DNA of 64,000 nucleotides from ZAX-1 sp046533095 (GTDB lineage Bacteria; Bacillota; Clostridia; Lachnospirales; Lachnospiraceae). Every line of letters starts with the position of its first letter. Position 1 is the stretch's first letter. This document shows, piece after piece, positions 46,216 through 53,776 of the stretch. Made by a program: the position numbers and the translations under genes. Where the stretch lies: contig JAJQRA010000007.1 in assembly GCA_046533095.1 (NCBI GenBank), positions 62,001 through 126,000 on the forward strand. The letters run 5' to 3'. The notes under the pieces were generated by a model. The model searched no databases. It was not told the origin of the DNA and worked only from the letters and a program-made list of their open reading frames with translations.

Positions 46216-46217
46216 CC

Positions 46218-47450
46218 CTAAAGTAGTTCCCTCCGGTCAAAACCACTTCTCCTGTCGGCATTGTTTCTCATTTCATAGCAAGGCTTTGGCATTTCCAGCA
46301 TGGAGTACGGCTTCATTGCCTCATCCATGTCACGGACGATAACAGGTTCAATGAAGCCTCTTTCCGCCATTTGATACATAATAGGCATTGTTTCTTCATG
46401 CGCTCTTTGCGCGTGGTACGGACGCGCCTCACTGACCGCCTGGTAGATGTCAATACATGCTAAAAGCCGGGAATTAAAATCCAGCGAGCTGGATTTTAAC
46501 CCCTGCGGATAACCCGTACCGTCCAATTTTTCATGATGGTTGCCCGCCCACGCACTAATTTCCTCAAGACCCTCCACACCTTTTAGTATCTCTTGTGTGT
46601 GCAGCACATGCCTTTTGATTATTATAAATTCTTCATCTGTTAGTTTGCCCGGCTTTTCCAATATTTCGGTCGGCGTGGCAAGTTTTCCGATATCATGGAG
46701 CGCGGCGGCAAGATACAGTTGAACCTTTTGTTCGAGCGTATAGCCATAGTATTCCCCCATAAGCCATGCACGATTCGCAATTTGATCCGTATGCACCCGG
46801 GTAAATTTGGATTTGTAGTCGATGATATGAGCAAAAAGCTGTGAAACTTTTATAAGAGCCGCATCTTTCGCATCGATATTCCACATTGGAATAAGCCACG
46901 TGGCCGTTTCATCAATGTTTTCATCGCGCAACATCTCCATCACCACGTTGTTCAGGACAGGCAGCATCGCCTCGGAAGCACGTTTGGTAAAACGCGGGTC
47001 TTGCTCAACTCTACGATGCAGCACTTCTAAATTCTGCGCCCTTTGCAAGTGGTACTCAACATCCAGCATATCAGAAATCGCAATCAGTTCTGCGCCTAAC
47101 GGATATTCACCCTCATGCTTACCAAAAACACCACTGCCATCCGCATGTTCGTGGTGATACAACACGAAACCTGACACATCTGTTTTCATTGGCAGGAGTT
47201 CAATGTTTCGCTGCCCAATTTCACAATGGCACGGCATCGCTTCTGATTCAGTCAGCGCAGAGTCGTGAAACAACGCACAGGTCGTAAGTTCGGATATATA
47301 TAGTTCAGGCAACCCGAAACGCCGCGCCATAATTGTACATAGCGTAGCAATACGTTTGCCGTGGTTGGTGGTCGCACCCAATAGCTCGCCTTCAACAATG
47401 TCAAGAGCCACCGCTATAGAGCGCACTAGCCGATCCATTCGTATTGTCAT
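46218..47450 (-). CDS. Protein with two HD-GYP domains, probable c-di-GMP phosphodiesterase
   Basis: About 410 residues. The C-terminal half (from about 210) is a full HD-GYP domain: ALHDIGKLATPTEILEKPG, HVLHTQEIL and NHHEKLDGTGYPQGL. The N-terminal half has a second set: ALFHDSALTESE and YHHEHADGSGVFG, shorter and less regular but with the metal-binding His-Asp pairs. HD-GYP enzymes cleave c-di-GMP to GMP. No sensory domain or membrane helix is visible, so the N-terminal copy may be the regulatory part. ATG 47450 follows GGAGGT. Monocistronic. Confidence 0.9.
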   Translation of the reverse strand: MTIRMDRLVRSIAVALDIVEGELLGATTNHGKRIATLCTIMARRFGLPELYISELTTCALFHDSALTESEAMPCHCEIGQRNIELLPMKTDVSGFVLYHHEHADGSGVFGKHEGEYPLGAELIAISDMLDVEYHLQRAQNLEVLHRRVEQDPRFTKRASEAMLPVLNNVVMEMLRDENIDETATWLIPMWNIDAKDAALIKVSQLFAHIIDYKSKFTRVHTDQIANRAWLMGEYYGYTLEQKVQLYLAAALHDIGKLATPTEILEKPGKLTDEEFIIIKRHVLHTQEILKGVEGLEEISAWAGNHHEKLDGTGYPQGLKSSSLDFNSRLLACIDIYQAVSEARPYHAQRAHEETMPIMYQMAERGFIEPVIVRDMDEAMKPYSMLEMPKPCYEMRNNADRRSGFDRRELL

Positions 47451-47670
47451 ATTAACCTCCATTGATTTTTGTTCCTATATTTCCTTAATGACAGCTTCAA
47501 TTATATTATAATATGAACCTATCATTCGCACAAGCATAAAAGATCCATAGCACAAAATTTTTATGAAAATGCCGTTTCCTTATATGAGGCTACGTTTTCT
47601 TAGCCGATTACGCCTCAAAATTGTAACGAAGCAAAAAGTTCTTGTAATCTTCGCTTATCCATTCTATAAT

Positions 47671-47872
47671 AAAGCTTATCAGAAATTGCAGGGCAAGTTC
47701 TGATAAAAGGCACATTTTTTCGTGCCGCGAATCTGATTATAGGAACAGCATTTTGTGCCTATAATAGAGCTTATCAGAAATTGCAGGGCAAGTTCTGATA
47801 AAAGGCACATTTTTTCGTGCCGTGAATCTGATTATAGGAACAGCATTTTGTGCCTATAATAGAGCTTATCAG
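47671..47872 (-). repeat. Three-hairpin repeat, two units and a fragment, inverse orientation
   Basis: Units 47671-47765 and 47768-47861 plus the start of a third (47862-47872). Dyads in this orientation: TTATCAGAA/TTCTGATAA, GGCAC/GTGCC and ATAGGAACAG with a TGCCTAT arm. The two units are nearly identical to each other and more diverged from the 25-kb copies. Confidence 0.9.
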
Positions 47873-47922
47873 ACAGTCGGTGCTGTATTGCATATTGAGC
47901 TACTCGCGTTTCATAAGAGATA

Positions 47923-47957
47923 CTGCCAAGATGTGTTTTTTACATCTTGTATGCATA
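47923..47957 (+). repeat. Partial copy of the ~58-bp dispersed repeat
   Basis: CCAAGATGTGTTTTTTACAT with CTTGTATGCATAC matches the first half of the block at 10683 and the inverse copy near 56700; homology then stops. It lies between the three-hairpin repeats and the CDF gene. Confidence 0.5.
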
Positions 47958-48080
47958 CCTGCAGGCAACTATTCCACCGCCTACGAAATGTGACTTTTCG
48001 CATATGGCCATTTGTGCAGCTTGGCTATGGGGAGTGGGTACGACTGAATCATTCACAAAAATGAACAAGGTAGGGTATAA

Positions 48081-49265
48081 ATGACAAAGCTACTAATACG
48101 CCTGTTTGCAAGGCAAACATTCGACTGTTCCCTCGAAAATGCAAGGTATGAATATGGCCGCCTTGCTGGGTGGGTAGGGATACTTAGCAATGTGCTTTTG
48201 TTTTTGGTAAAGCTATTCACGGGACTTTTTACCGGAAGCATATCGATTATGGCAGATGCCGTCAATAACCTTTCAGACAGCGCAACTTCAGGAATAACTT
48301 TAGCCGCGTTTCGACTTTCTGCAATGCCCGCAGATGAGGAACATCCATATGGGCACGCACGCTTTGAATATGTCAGCGCGATGATCGTTTCCTGCGTTAT
48401 CATTGCCATAGGCACACAGTTTTTATTTTCGTCGATGCGCAAGGCCATAAGCCCCGATCCAGTGATTTTTTCGCCTCTGGTGGCCATTCTTTTACTTATC
48501 TCAATTAGCATTAAGCTATGGCAACAGCTTTTCTATCGTACGGTTGGCACTCGCATTGATTCGCAGGCGCTTCTTGCAAATTCAACCGACAGCCGCAACG
48601 ATGCCATCACGACTTTTGTGGTGTTGCTTGGCTCCATCATTGCACATTTTACTGACCTTTTACTGGATGGCATACTGGGCCTTTTCGTGGCATTATTCGT
48701 CATATGGTCGGGCGTTTCTATGTTGCGTGAAGCGTTAAATCCCCTTCTGGGATCTGTGCCAACGAAAGAGCTTGTGGACACGATACACCGTAAGATACGA
48801 AGTTATCCGTCCGTATATGGGATGCACGATTTGATGGTACACAACTACGGCCACGACCGTTGTTTTGCATCAGTTCATGTTGAATTGCCTGCCTCTCAAA
48901 ATATCATGGTGAGCCACGAAATAATAGACGAAATAGAGCGGGATTTTCTTGAAAATATGCACTTGCATATGGTCATCCATCTTGATCCGGTCATTACAAA
49001 CGACCCTAAGGTCGATTCCTTGCGAAAGCTATGCAGCACCGCAGTATCAAAGATAGACCCCGTATTGACGATTCACGATTTCCGCATTGTGGATGGACCC
49101 AATCGCACCAACCTCATATTTGACGTCACCGTCCCACCGCGATATAAAGTCCCTGACAGCATTTTACGAGAGCAGATCAGCCGTAATATATCAGAATATG
49201 ATAGTTCTTATTACACCATTATCACACTGGACCGCAGTTATGTTTCCACAATGAAAAATCCATAG
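48081..49265 (+). CDS. Cation diffusion facilitator family transporter
   Basis: 394 residues. TGSISIMADAVNNLSDSATS (metal site in TM2), EEHPYGHARFEYVSAM, and DSRNDAITT in TM5 mark a CDF exchanger of the MMT1/FieF group; the C-terminal third is a cytoplasmic ferredoxin-like domain with an unusual extra ~90 residues. It exports Fe2+, Mn2+ or Zn2+ for protons; the metal cannot be named. AAGGTAGGG precedes the ATG. Confidence 0.93.
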   Translation: MTKLLIRLFARQTFDCSLENARYEYGRLAGWVGILSNVLLFLVKLFTGLFTGSISIMADAVNNLSDSATSGITLAAFRLSAMPADEEHPYGHARFEYVSAMIVSCVIIAIGTQFLFSSMRKAISPDPVIFSPLVAILLLISISIKLWQQLFYRTVGTRIDSQALLANSTDSRNDAITTFVVLLGSIIAHFTDLLLDGILGLFVALFVIWSGVSMLREALNPLLGSVPTKELVDTIHRKIRSYPSVYGMHDLMVHNYGHDRCFASVHVELPASQNIMVSHEIIDEIERDFLENMHLHMVIHLDPVITNDPKVDSLRKLCSTAVSKIDPVLTIHDFRIVDGPNRTNLIFDVTVPPRYKVPDSILREQISRNISEYDSSYYTIITLDRSYVSTMKNP

Positions 49266-49461
49266 GGCTGTTTGTGCGTTTCTTGTATGGATCTATTGTT
49301 TTTCCTGCCAAAAGATGGTACACTATCTGTGTGGTATGGGTTATTTTGACATTGCAGGCTTCTCTATCGGACGCGGTATCGACTATGTTTCCCAAACATT
49401 GTTTATAAAATGATTGCCCCTATATTTTAATGATGCTACAAGAAAAAATGGAGATGTAATT

Positions 49462-49998
49462 ATGGATAGCCAAGACCAAATTGATCAAGTCATCAAACAG
49501 CATTGTTTTACTGATTATAAATGGATCCTTCCTCGAGAACATATTATTGTTGCACAATGGGTTCGATTTCATTGTCAATTTGGTTGTAGCAATTATGGGA
49601 AAAACGGCAGTTGCCCTCCCGCAGTGCCTTCAGTTGAAGAATGCCGTAACATGATTTATGAATATGAACACGCGGTTATTTTTCATTTTCCCCTGCAATC
49701 ACAAACTCAAGATGAGCATTATAAATTGATGTCAAGGCTTTCCGAACTGGAACGTGCCATATTTCTTGCGGGCTATTACAAAGCTTTTTTGCTGACATAT
49801 GGTTCCTGTATTTTTTGTAAAGACTGTGTCGCTTTAGATTCCCGTATAAAATGTATCAATAAAATGAAATCTAGGCCTGGCGCTGATGCTATGGGCATCG
49901 ATGTATATCAGACTGCTCATAATGTTGGTTATCCAATTCAAGTAGTTAAAACCCATAATGAAATTACAAATCGATTTGCCTTCCTACTGATTCAATAA
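49462..49998 (+). CDS. DUF2284 metal-binding protein
   Basis: About 178 residues. RFHCQFGCSNYGKNGSCPPA, GSCIFCKDC and further cysteines give the DUF2284 pattern, thought to bind an iron-sulfur cluster or other metal. No reaction known. ATG 49462 is chosen since GGAG lies 8 bases upstream and the preceding 16 codons have no site. It stands just before the duplicated ccdA/tlpA region but shares no visible operon. Confidence 0.9.
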   Translation: MDSQDQIDQVIKQHCFTDYKWILPREHIIVAQWVRFHCQFGCSNYGKNGSCPPAVPSVEECRNMIYEYEHAVIFHFPLQSQTQDEHYKLMSRLSELERAIFLAGYYKAFLLTYGSCIFCKDCVALDSRIKCINKMKSRPGADAMGIDVYQTAHNVGYPIQVVKTHNEITNRFAFLLIQ

Positions 49999-50021
49999 AA
50001 TTTATGATAAAATAGCAGAGG

Positions 50022-50180
50022 ACTTTGCGATTGTGTTTACAATCATGGGCGTATTTTCTTTCATCAAAATCCAAGATAATGCCATTACGCAAATCTCCGG
50101 TATTGCCTTGGTTTTTATAAGTAGCATGATGATGGCAGGCTTGTTTGGCACTTTGCTCGCTAAGCCGCCTTTCGTAAGGA
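50022..50180 (+). pseudogene. ccdA remnant with internal deletion
   Basis: FTIMGVFSFIK… and ITQISGIALVFISSMMMAGL match the intact CcdA encoded 900 bases downstream (FTIMGAF near its start; FSFIK… ITQISGIVLVLMGVLMMTGL at its end). The remnant joins the two with about 120 codons missing (equivalent of about 51113-51480). The bases after it (TAAGGAGGGACAACGATTG) equal those after the intact gene apart from a few changes. Confidence 0.9.
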
Positions 50181-50190
50181 GGGACAACGA

Positions 50191-50928
50191 TTGGACAAAA
50201 AGAAACTTCAGGCACTCATCACCTTTGTTCTGCTTTTATTCGTCATTATCGTAGGAGTAATCGTATATGGCGCTTTCGGGAAGCAAATTGACCCTTCCGA
50301 GGTTTTAAGTCCTGCATCGGTGTCTGTTCCAAATCAGGATGGCTCACCCGCAAATCCCGTCCCATTTGATAAAATGGAGGATGCTGTCGCACAAAAAGCT
50401 TCGGACTTTACCGTCTATGACAAAGAAGGCAACGCTGTTTCGCTGTCTGATTTTGTCGGCAAACCTGTCATTGTAAATTTCTGGGCAAGCTGGTGCCCAC
50501 CCTGCAAAGGCGAAATGCCGGTATTTAACTCAGCCTTTGCCGAATACGGCGATACGATCAGCTTTGTGATGGTTGACATGGTGGGACAGCGAGAGTCTCA
50601 GGAAAATGGCGAGAACTACGTTTCTGACGCAGAATATAGCTTCCCCATCTATTTTGACACGGATCAAAATGCCGCCCTTACTTATGGCATAGCATCTATT
50701 CCGACTAGCTTATTCATCGATGGCGATGGAAATCTCATCACCTATGCCGTTGGCGCAATTGACGAAGACGCACTAGCATACGGCATTAGCCTGCTTTTAA
50801 GCCCGCCGGAAACGTCTGTAAGTGTACTTCGTCCAAGCTTTGATCCTCACGACTATATTCAGCGTGCAGAGGCTGTGGCCGCATTTCTAAAAAGCATAGA
50901 GGTGCCCACAGAGGCAAGATCAAGTTGA
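50191..50928 (+). CDS. Membrane-anchored TlpA/ResA-like thiol-disulfide oxidoreductase
   Basis: 245 residues. Anchor helix at 6-28 (LQALITFVLLLFVIIVGVIV), then a thioredoxin fold with WASWCPPCKGEMPVF, the CxxC active site, and cis-proline region ASIPTSLFID. It reduces extracytoplasmic disulfides using electrons from CcdA. The start is a TTG at 50191 with AAGGAGGG 7 bases before. It overlaps ccdA by 4 bases. Confidence 0.93.
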   Translation: MDKKKLQALITFVLLLFVIIVGVIVYGAFGKQIDPSEVLSPASVSVPNQDGSPANPVPFDKMEDAVAQKASDFTVYDKEGNAVSLSDFVGKPVIVNFWASWCPPCKGEMPVFNSAFAEYGDTISFVMVDMVGQRESQENGENYVSDAEYSFPIYFDTDQNAALTYGIASIPTSLFIDGDGNLITYAVGAIDEDALAYGISLLLSPPETSVSVLRPSFDPHDYIQRAEAVAAFLKSIEVPTEARSS

Positions 50929-51599
50929 GGTACGTTTGGCTTTTTTTAGAGGGAATCGTAACATTCATTTCGCCGTGCCTGCTGCCGATGCTGCCCATCT
51001 ACATCTCCTATTTTGCCGGCGGGCAGCCCTCGGAAGATCGTGGACATACCATAAAGGGCGCAGTCGGCTTTGTTTTGGGCTTTACGATTGTATTTACAAT
51101 AATGGGTGCATTCGCCGGTGCACTTGGGATGTTATTGAGCCGATATCAGGTGTTCATAAATATCGCCACCGGCATGATCGTCCTACTACTTGGACTTCAT
51201 TATCTCGGTGTCCTGCGATGGAATCTTTTTCGCGGTATGACGAGCAAGTACAAGCATGCTCAAGGAAATGTAAATACATTTTTAAACGCAGTATTTTTCG
51301 GTTGTGTATTTTCTCTTGGCTGGACACCATGCGTTGGCACTTTTTTAGGCTCCGCATTGATGCTCGCATCGCAACAGGGTTCCGCAGGGATCGGCATACG
51401 CATGCTCTTGTGCTATTCAGCGGGTCTTGGCATCCCATTCATCATCAGTGCAGTGCTTATCGACAGGCTAAAAGGTGCGTTTTCTTTCATCAAAAGCCAC
51501 TATAAGATCATCACACAAATCTCCGGTATTGTCTTGGTTTTGATGGGCGTGCTAATGATGACAGGCTTGTTTGGCACTTTGCTCGCCAAGCTATCTTAG
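50925..51599 (+). CDS. ccdA: CcdA/DsbD-beta-type membrane electron carrier
   Basis: 224 residues, six helices. FISPCLLPMLPIYISYFAGG and SLGWTPCVGTFLGSAL hold the paired membrane cysteines. It carries electrons from cytoplasmic thioredoxin across the membrane to TlpA. The TTG start at 50925 overlaps the tlpA stop by 4 bases (TTGA). The region has been duplicated; this is the intact copy. Confidence 0.95.
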   Translation: MRYVWLFLEGIVTFISPCLLPMLPIYISYFAGGQPSEDRGHTIKGAVGFVLGFTIVFTIMGAFAGALGMLLSRYQVFINIATGMIVLLLGLHYLGVLRWNLFRGMTSKYKHAQGNVNTFLNAVFFGCVFSLGWTPCVGTFLGSALMLASQQGSAGIGIRMLLCYSAGLGIPFIISAVLIDRLKGAFSFIKSHYKIITQISGIVLVLMGVLMMTGLFGTLLAKLS

Positions 51600-51633
51600 G
51601 TAAGGTAGGGACAACGATTGAGCAAAAAGAAAC
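51600..51633 (+). pseudogene. Remnant of a tlpA 5' end after ccdA
   Basis: TAAGGTAGGGACAACGATTG followed by AGCAAAAAGAAAC reproduces the ribosome site, TTG start and first codons (DKKK) of tlpA at 50175-50206. Homology stops after about 34 bases. It marks the far boundary of the tandem ccdA-tlpA duplication. Confidence 0.8.
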
Positions 51634-51770
51634 CCTACCATGAAGTTGCGCTGTCCAAATCAAGCGAATTTCTTGCGTTTTTACGGAAATCATGCTATAC
51701 TAAATTTAAAGTAATCGTTATGTTTTTCATACTCAATTTTGATATATGCATTACGAGGGGGGTCAAGTCT

Positions 51771-52946
51771 ATGAAGTTCATTAAAGTTAACGATTTGCAG
51801 CCTGGTATGCGCCTTGCCAGACCAATTTACAATAAATTAGGCGTTATGCTTTATGACCGCGATACAAAATTGACATCACAAGGGATTTTAAGTATTGATA
51901 ATTTTGGACTGATTGGGCTTTATATCTTAGAGCCTGCAGAACCTGCCATACCCCTTACAGAGGAAGAGATAGAATTTGAAAAATTTCAGACAACAGCAGT
52001 ATTTAAACTCAAAGACGATCTTGTTCTATTGAAAAATAATAAGGCACCCAAAAATCTAATTAGCCTTTCCCAAACCCTATTGACACGCTATGGCAAGCTA
52101 GATCACAAAATTCATTTTACACAAAATGTCAGAAGTGCGGATGACTATGTATATAAGCACTGTCTAAGTACCGCAATACTTGTTGCCATGATGGTCCCGA
52201 AACTAAAATTTGGCTATGAAGATCAGCTTGCCACTGTTTGTGCCGCATTGATCCATAACATTGGTATGTTGTTTATTCCCCCACGCATCATTGAAAAAGG
52301 GGATAACATTTCAGAGGCAGAAAAGCTCCAAATCAAAAAAATATTGGAAAAGGGATATGCATTGCTACATCCTGAAAGCAATGATTATGACCTACCGGAT
52401 GCTACGTTGCAAATTGCCGGGCAAATGGCACGTATAGAACACAGCCCCGATGTTCCAATGGACAAAACGATCCGTTGGCATAAAGGCTCTACCGTATTGC
52501 ACGTAGCCGCTATGTATGATACACTTACTGCAATGGGTTTAGACCATGAGCCTGTTTCTAAACTAGTCGCACTTGACTTTTTGCGGGCGCACCAAGTACA
52601 TTATCTGCCTAAAATTGTTAATGTACTCACCCAATGCATTCACGTTCTTCCTACAGGCTGCTGTGTGGATTTGTCCGATGGGGAACAAGGCATTGTTATC
52701 GTTGATGATTCTGTCAATTTTGCAACACCGGTTATTATACGTTTTTCTGACCATAAGGTCTATGATTTAAATGATCCACTGGTTGCCAAGAACCTACATA
52801 TTAAGGATATTATGCAAACGATGGACGTGCGTGTTCCTGTTGATGAAGAAACATTGAAACAGTTTGTTCCTGATGAGCATACACAAAAAATGACAAACAG
52901 TTTTATGGAAAAAAGAGCAAAGCTTATAGCTGCCGGACGGCTATAG
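51771..52946 (+). CDS. DUF3391/HD-GYP-like protein lacking the catalytic aspartate
   Basis: About 391 residues. N-terminal DUF3391 (FIKVNDLQPGMRLARPIYN), then HD-GYP helices (HCLSTAILVAMM, AALIHNIGMLFIPPRI). The HD pair is HN (HNIGM instead of HDIGM), and the HHExxDGxGYP motif is not recognisable (RIEHSPDVP stands there), so it should not cleave c-di-GMP. It may bind the nucleotide and act as effector. ATG 51771 has GAGGGGGGTC upstream; the frame runs 51 codons further back through a duplicated stretch without a site. Confidence 0.85.
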   Translation: MKFIKVNDLQPGMRLARPIYNKLGVMLYDRDTKLTSQGILSIDNFGLIGLYILEPAEPAIPLTEEEIEFEKFQTTAVFKLKDDLVLLKNNKAPKNLISLSQTLLTRYGKLDHKIHFTQNVRSADDYVYKHCLSTAILVAMMVPKLKFGYEDQLATVCAALIHNIGMLFIPPRIIEKGDNISEAEKLQIKKILEKGYALLHPESNDYDLPDATLQIAGQMARIEHSPDVPMDKTIRWHKGSTVLHVAAMYDTLTAMGLDHEPVSKLVALDFLRAHQVHYLPKIVNVLTQCIHVLPTGCCVDLSDGEQGIVIVDDSVNFATPVIIRFSDHKVYDLNDPLVAKNLHIKDIMQTMDVRVPVDEETLKQFVPDEHTQKMTNSFMEKRAKLIAAGRL

Positions 52947-52962
52947 CCGATCATTCAAAAAA

Positions 52963-53009
52963 GAGTCTTGCCCATAGCATTTTGCCATGAAGCAAGACTC
53001 CTTTTTCTT
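52963..53009 (+). terminator. Intrinsic terminator after the HD-GYP-like gene
   Basis: GAGTCTTGC and GCAAGACTC pair, followed by CTTTTTCTT. 17 bases after the stop codon. Confidence 0.85.
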
Positions 53010-53079
53010 GGTTTGACAACTATTATCTTTTTTCTTACTCTATTTTGCCGATTTTATTTTTTGCTTGATGGGTATTTGC

Positions 53080-53478
53080 CTAGCAGCGACGTGAGCTAGG
53101 ATTGTATGCTCGTTCATTGAACGTATTGTAAGGAGTTTCGCCACCGAATGTCTCACCGGTGCCTGCTCCACAGCCACAGCCATTGTCATCTTCTAGTTCA
53201 TTTGCACAAGCTTCAAAACCAGCTTCGTAGCCTTCTTGATAGCCTTTCCTCTCGCCACATTCAAACCCTTCTCGATAGCCTTCTTTACGGCCATTGTCAT
53301 ATCCTTTTTGATAGCCGTTTCTTTGCCCTTCTTCGTATCCAAGCAGTCTGCCTTCTTGAATGCCACAACGCTTGCCCTCTTGAAACCCTACTTTCTTGCC
53401 TGTTATAAAGCCATCTCTATATACTGAATTATTGGTGCCTTCGCCACCATTGTTGCATCCATTATTACATCCACACAT
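53080..53478 (-). CDS. Cys-rich GYxxG-repeat protein (Yae1-like repeats)
   Basis: 132 residues. The middle is about ten to twelve tetrapeptide-phased units of G-[YFK]-x-x-G: GFITGKKVGFQEGKR, GYEEGQRNGYQKGYDNGRKE and so on, forming a continuous amphipathic helix as in Yae1/Lto1-type deca-GX3 repeats. The ends are Cys/Asn/Gly-rich (MCGCNNGCNNGGEG and NGCGCGAGTGET), which may bind metal. Function in bacteria unknown. Strong RBS-like AGGAG upstream, then 298 bases to the zinc-ribbon protein gene on the same strand. Confidence 0.75.
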   Translation of the reverse strand: MCGCNNGCNNGGEGTNNSVYRDGFITGKKVGFQEGKRCGIQEGRLLGYEEGQRNGYQKGYDNGRKEGYREGFECGERKGYQEGYEAGFEACANELEDDNGCGCGAGTGETFGGETPYNTFNERAYNPSSRRC

Positions 53479-53664
53479 AATCTTATTACTCCTTTCAAAT
53501 TTGATTATACTATAGTATATTTTATTGTCGAAAATGTGTGAATCATATTTGCAATTTTCCTAATAAATATCATAAGCCAACACTCTATTTTGCAGTCTTT
53601 CTATGGATAGAAACTGCAATCCGGCTATCTCTTTCTTTTTCATATAGACCATGTGCTCATTTTA

Positions 53665-53757
53665 TTCACTCCGGGTAAATACCCCACCGCTTGTGGCGTC
53701 ACCGTTCAACCATAACTCTGGAAGATACCCCTCTGCTTGTGGCGGGGAGATTCATTT
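53665..53757 (+). repeat. Dispersed ~95-bp repeat, copy 2
   Basis: TTCACTCCGGGTAAATACCC … GGCGGGGAGATTCATTT. Same orientation and about 80% identity by eye with 28554-28650. It carries CCAC/GTGG and CCCC/GGGG stems around a CTTG-type loop. Appearance recalls IS200/IS605 end hairpins, but this is only a resemblance. Confidence 0.75.
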
Positions 53758-53776
53758 TGAGCGACTATTTCGTTGC

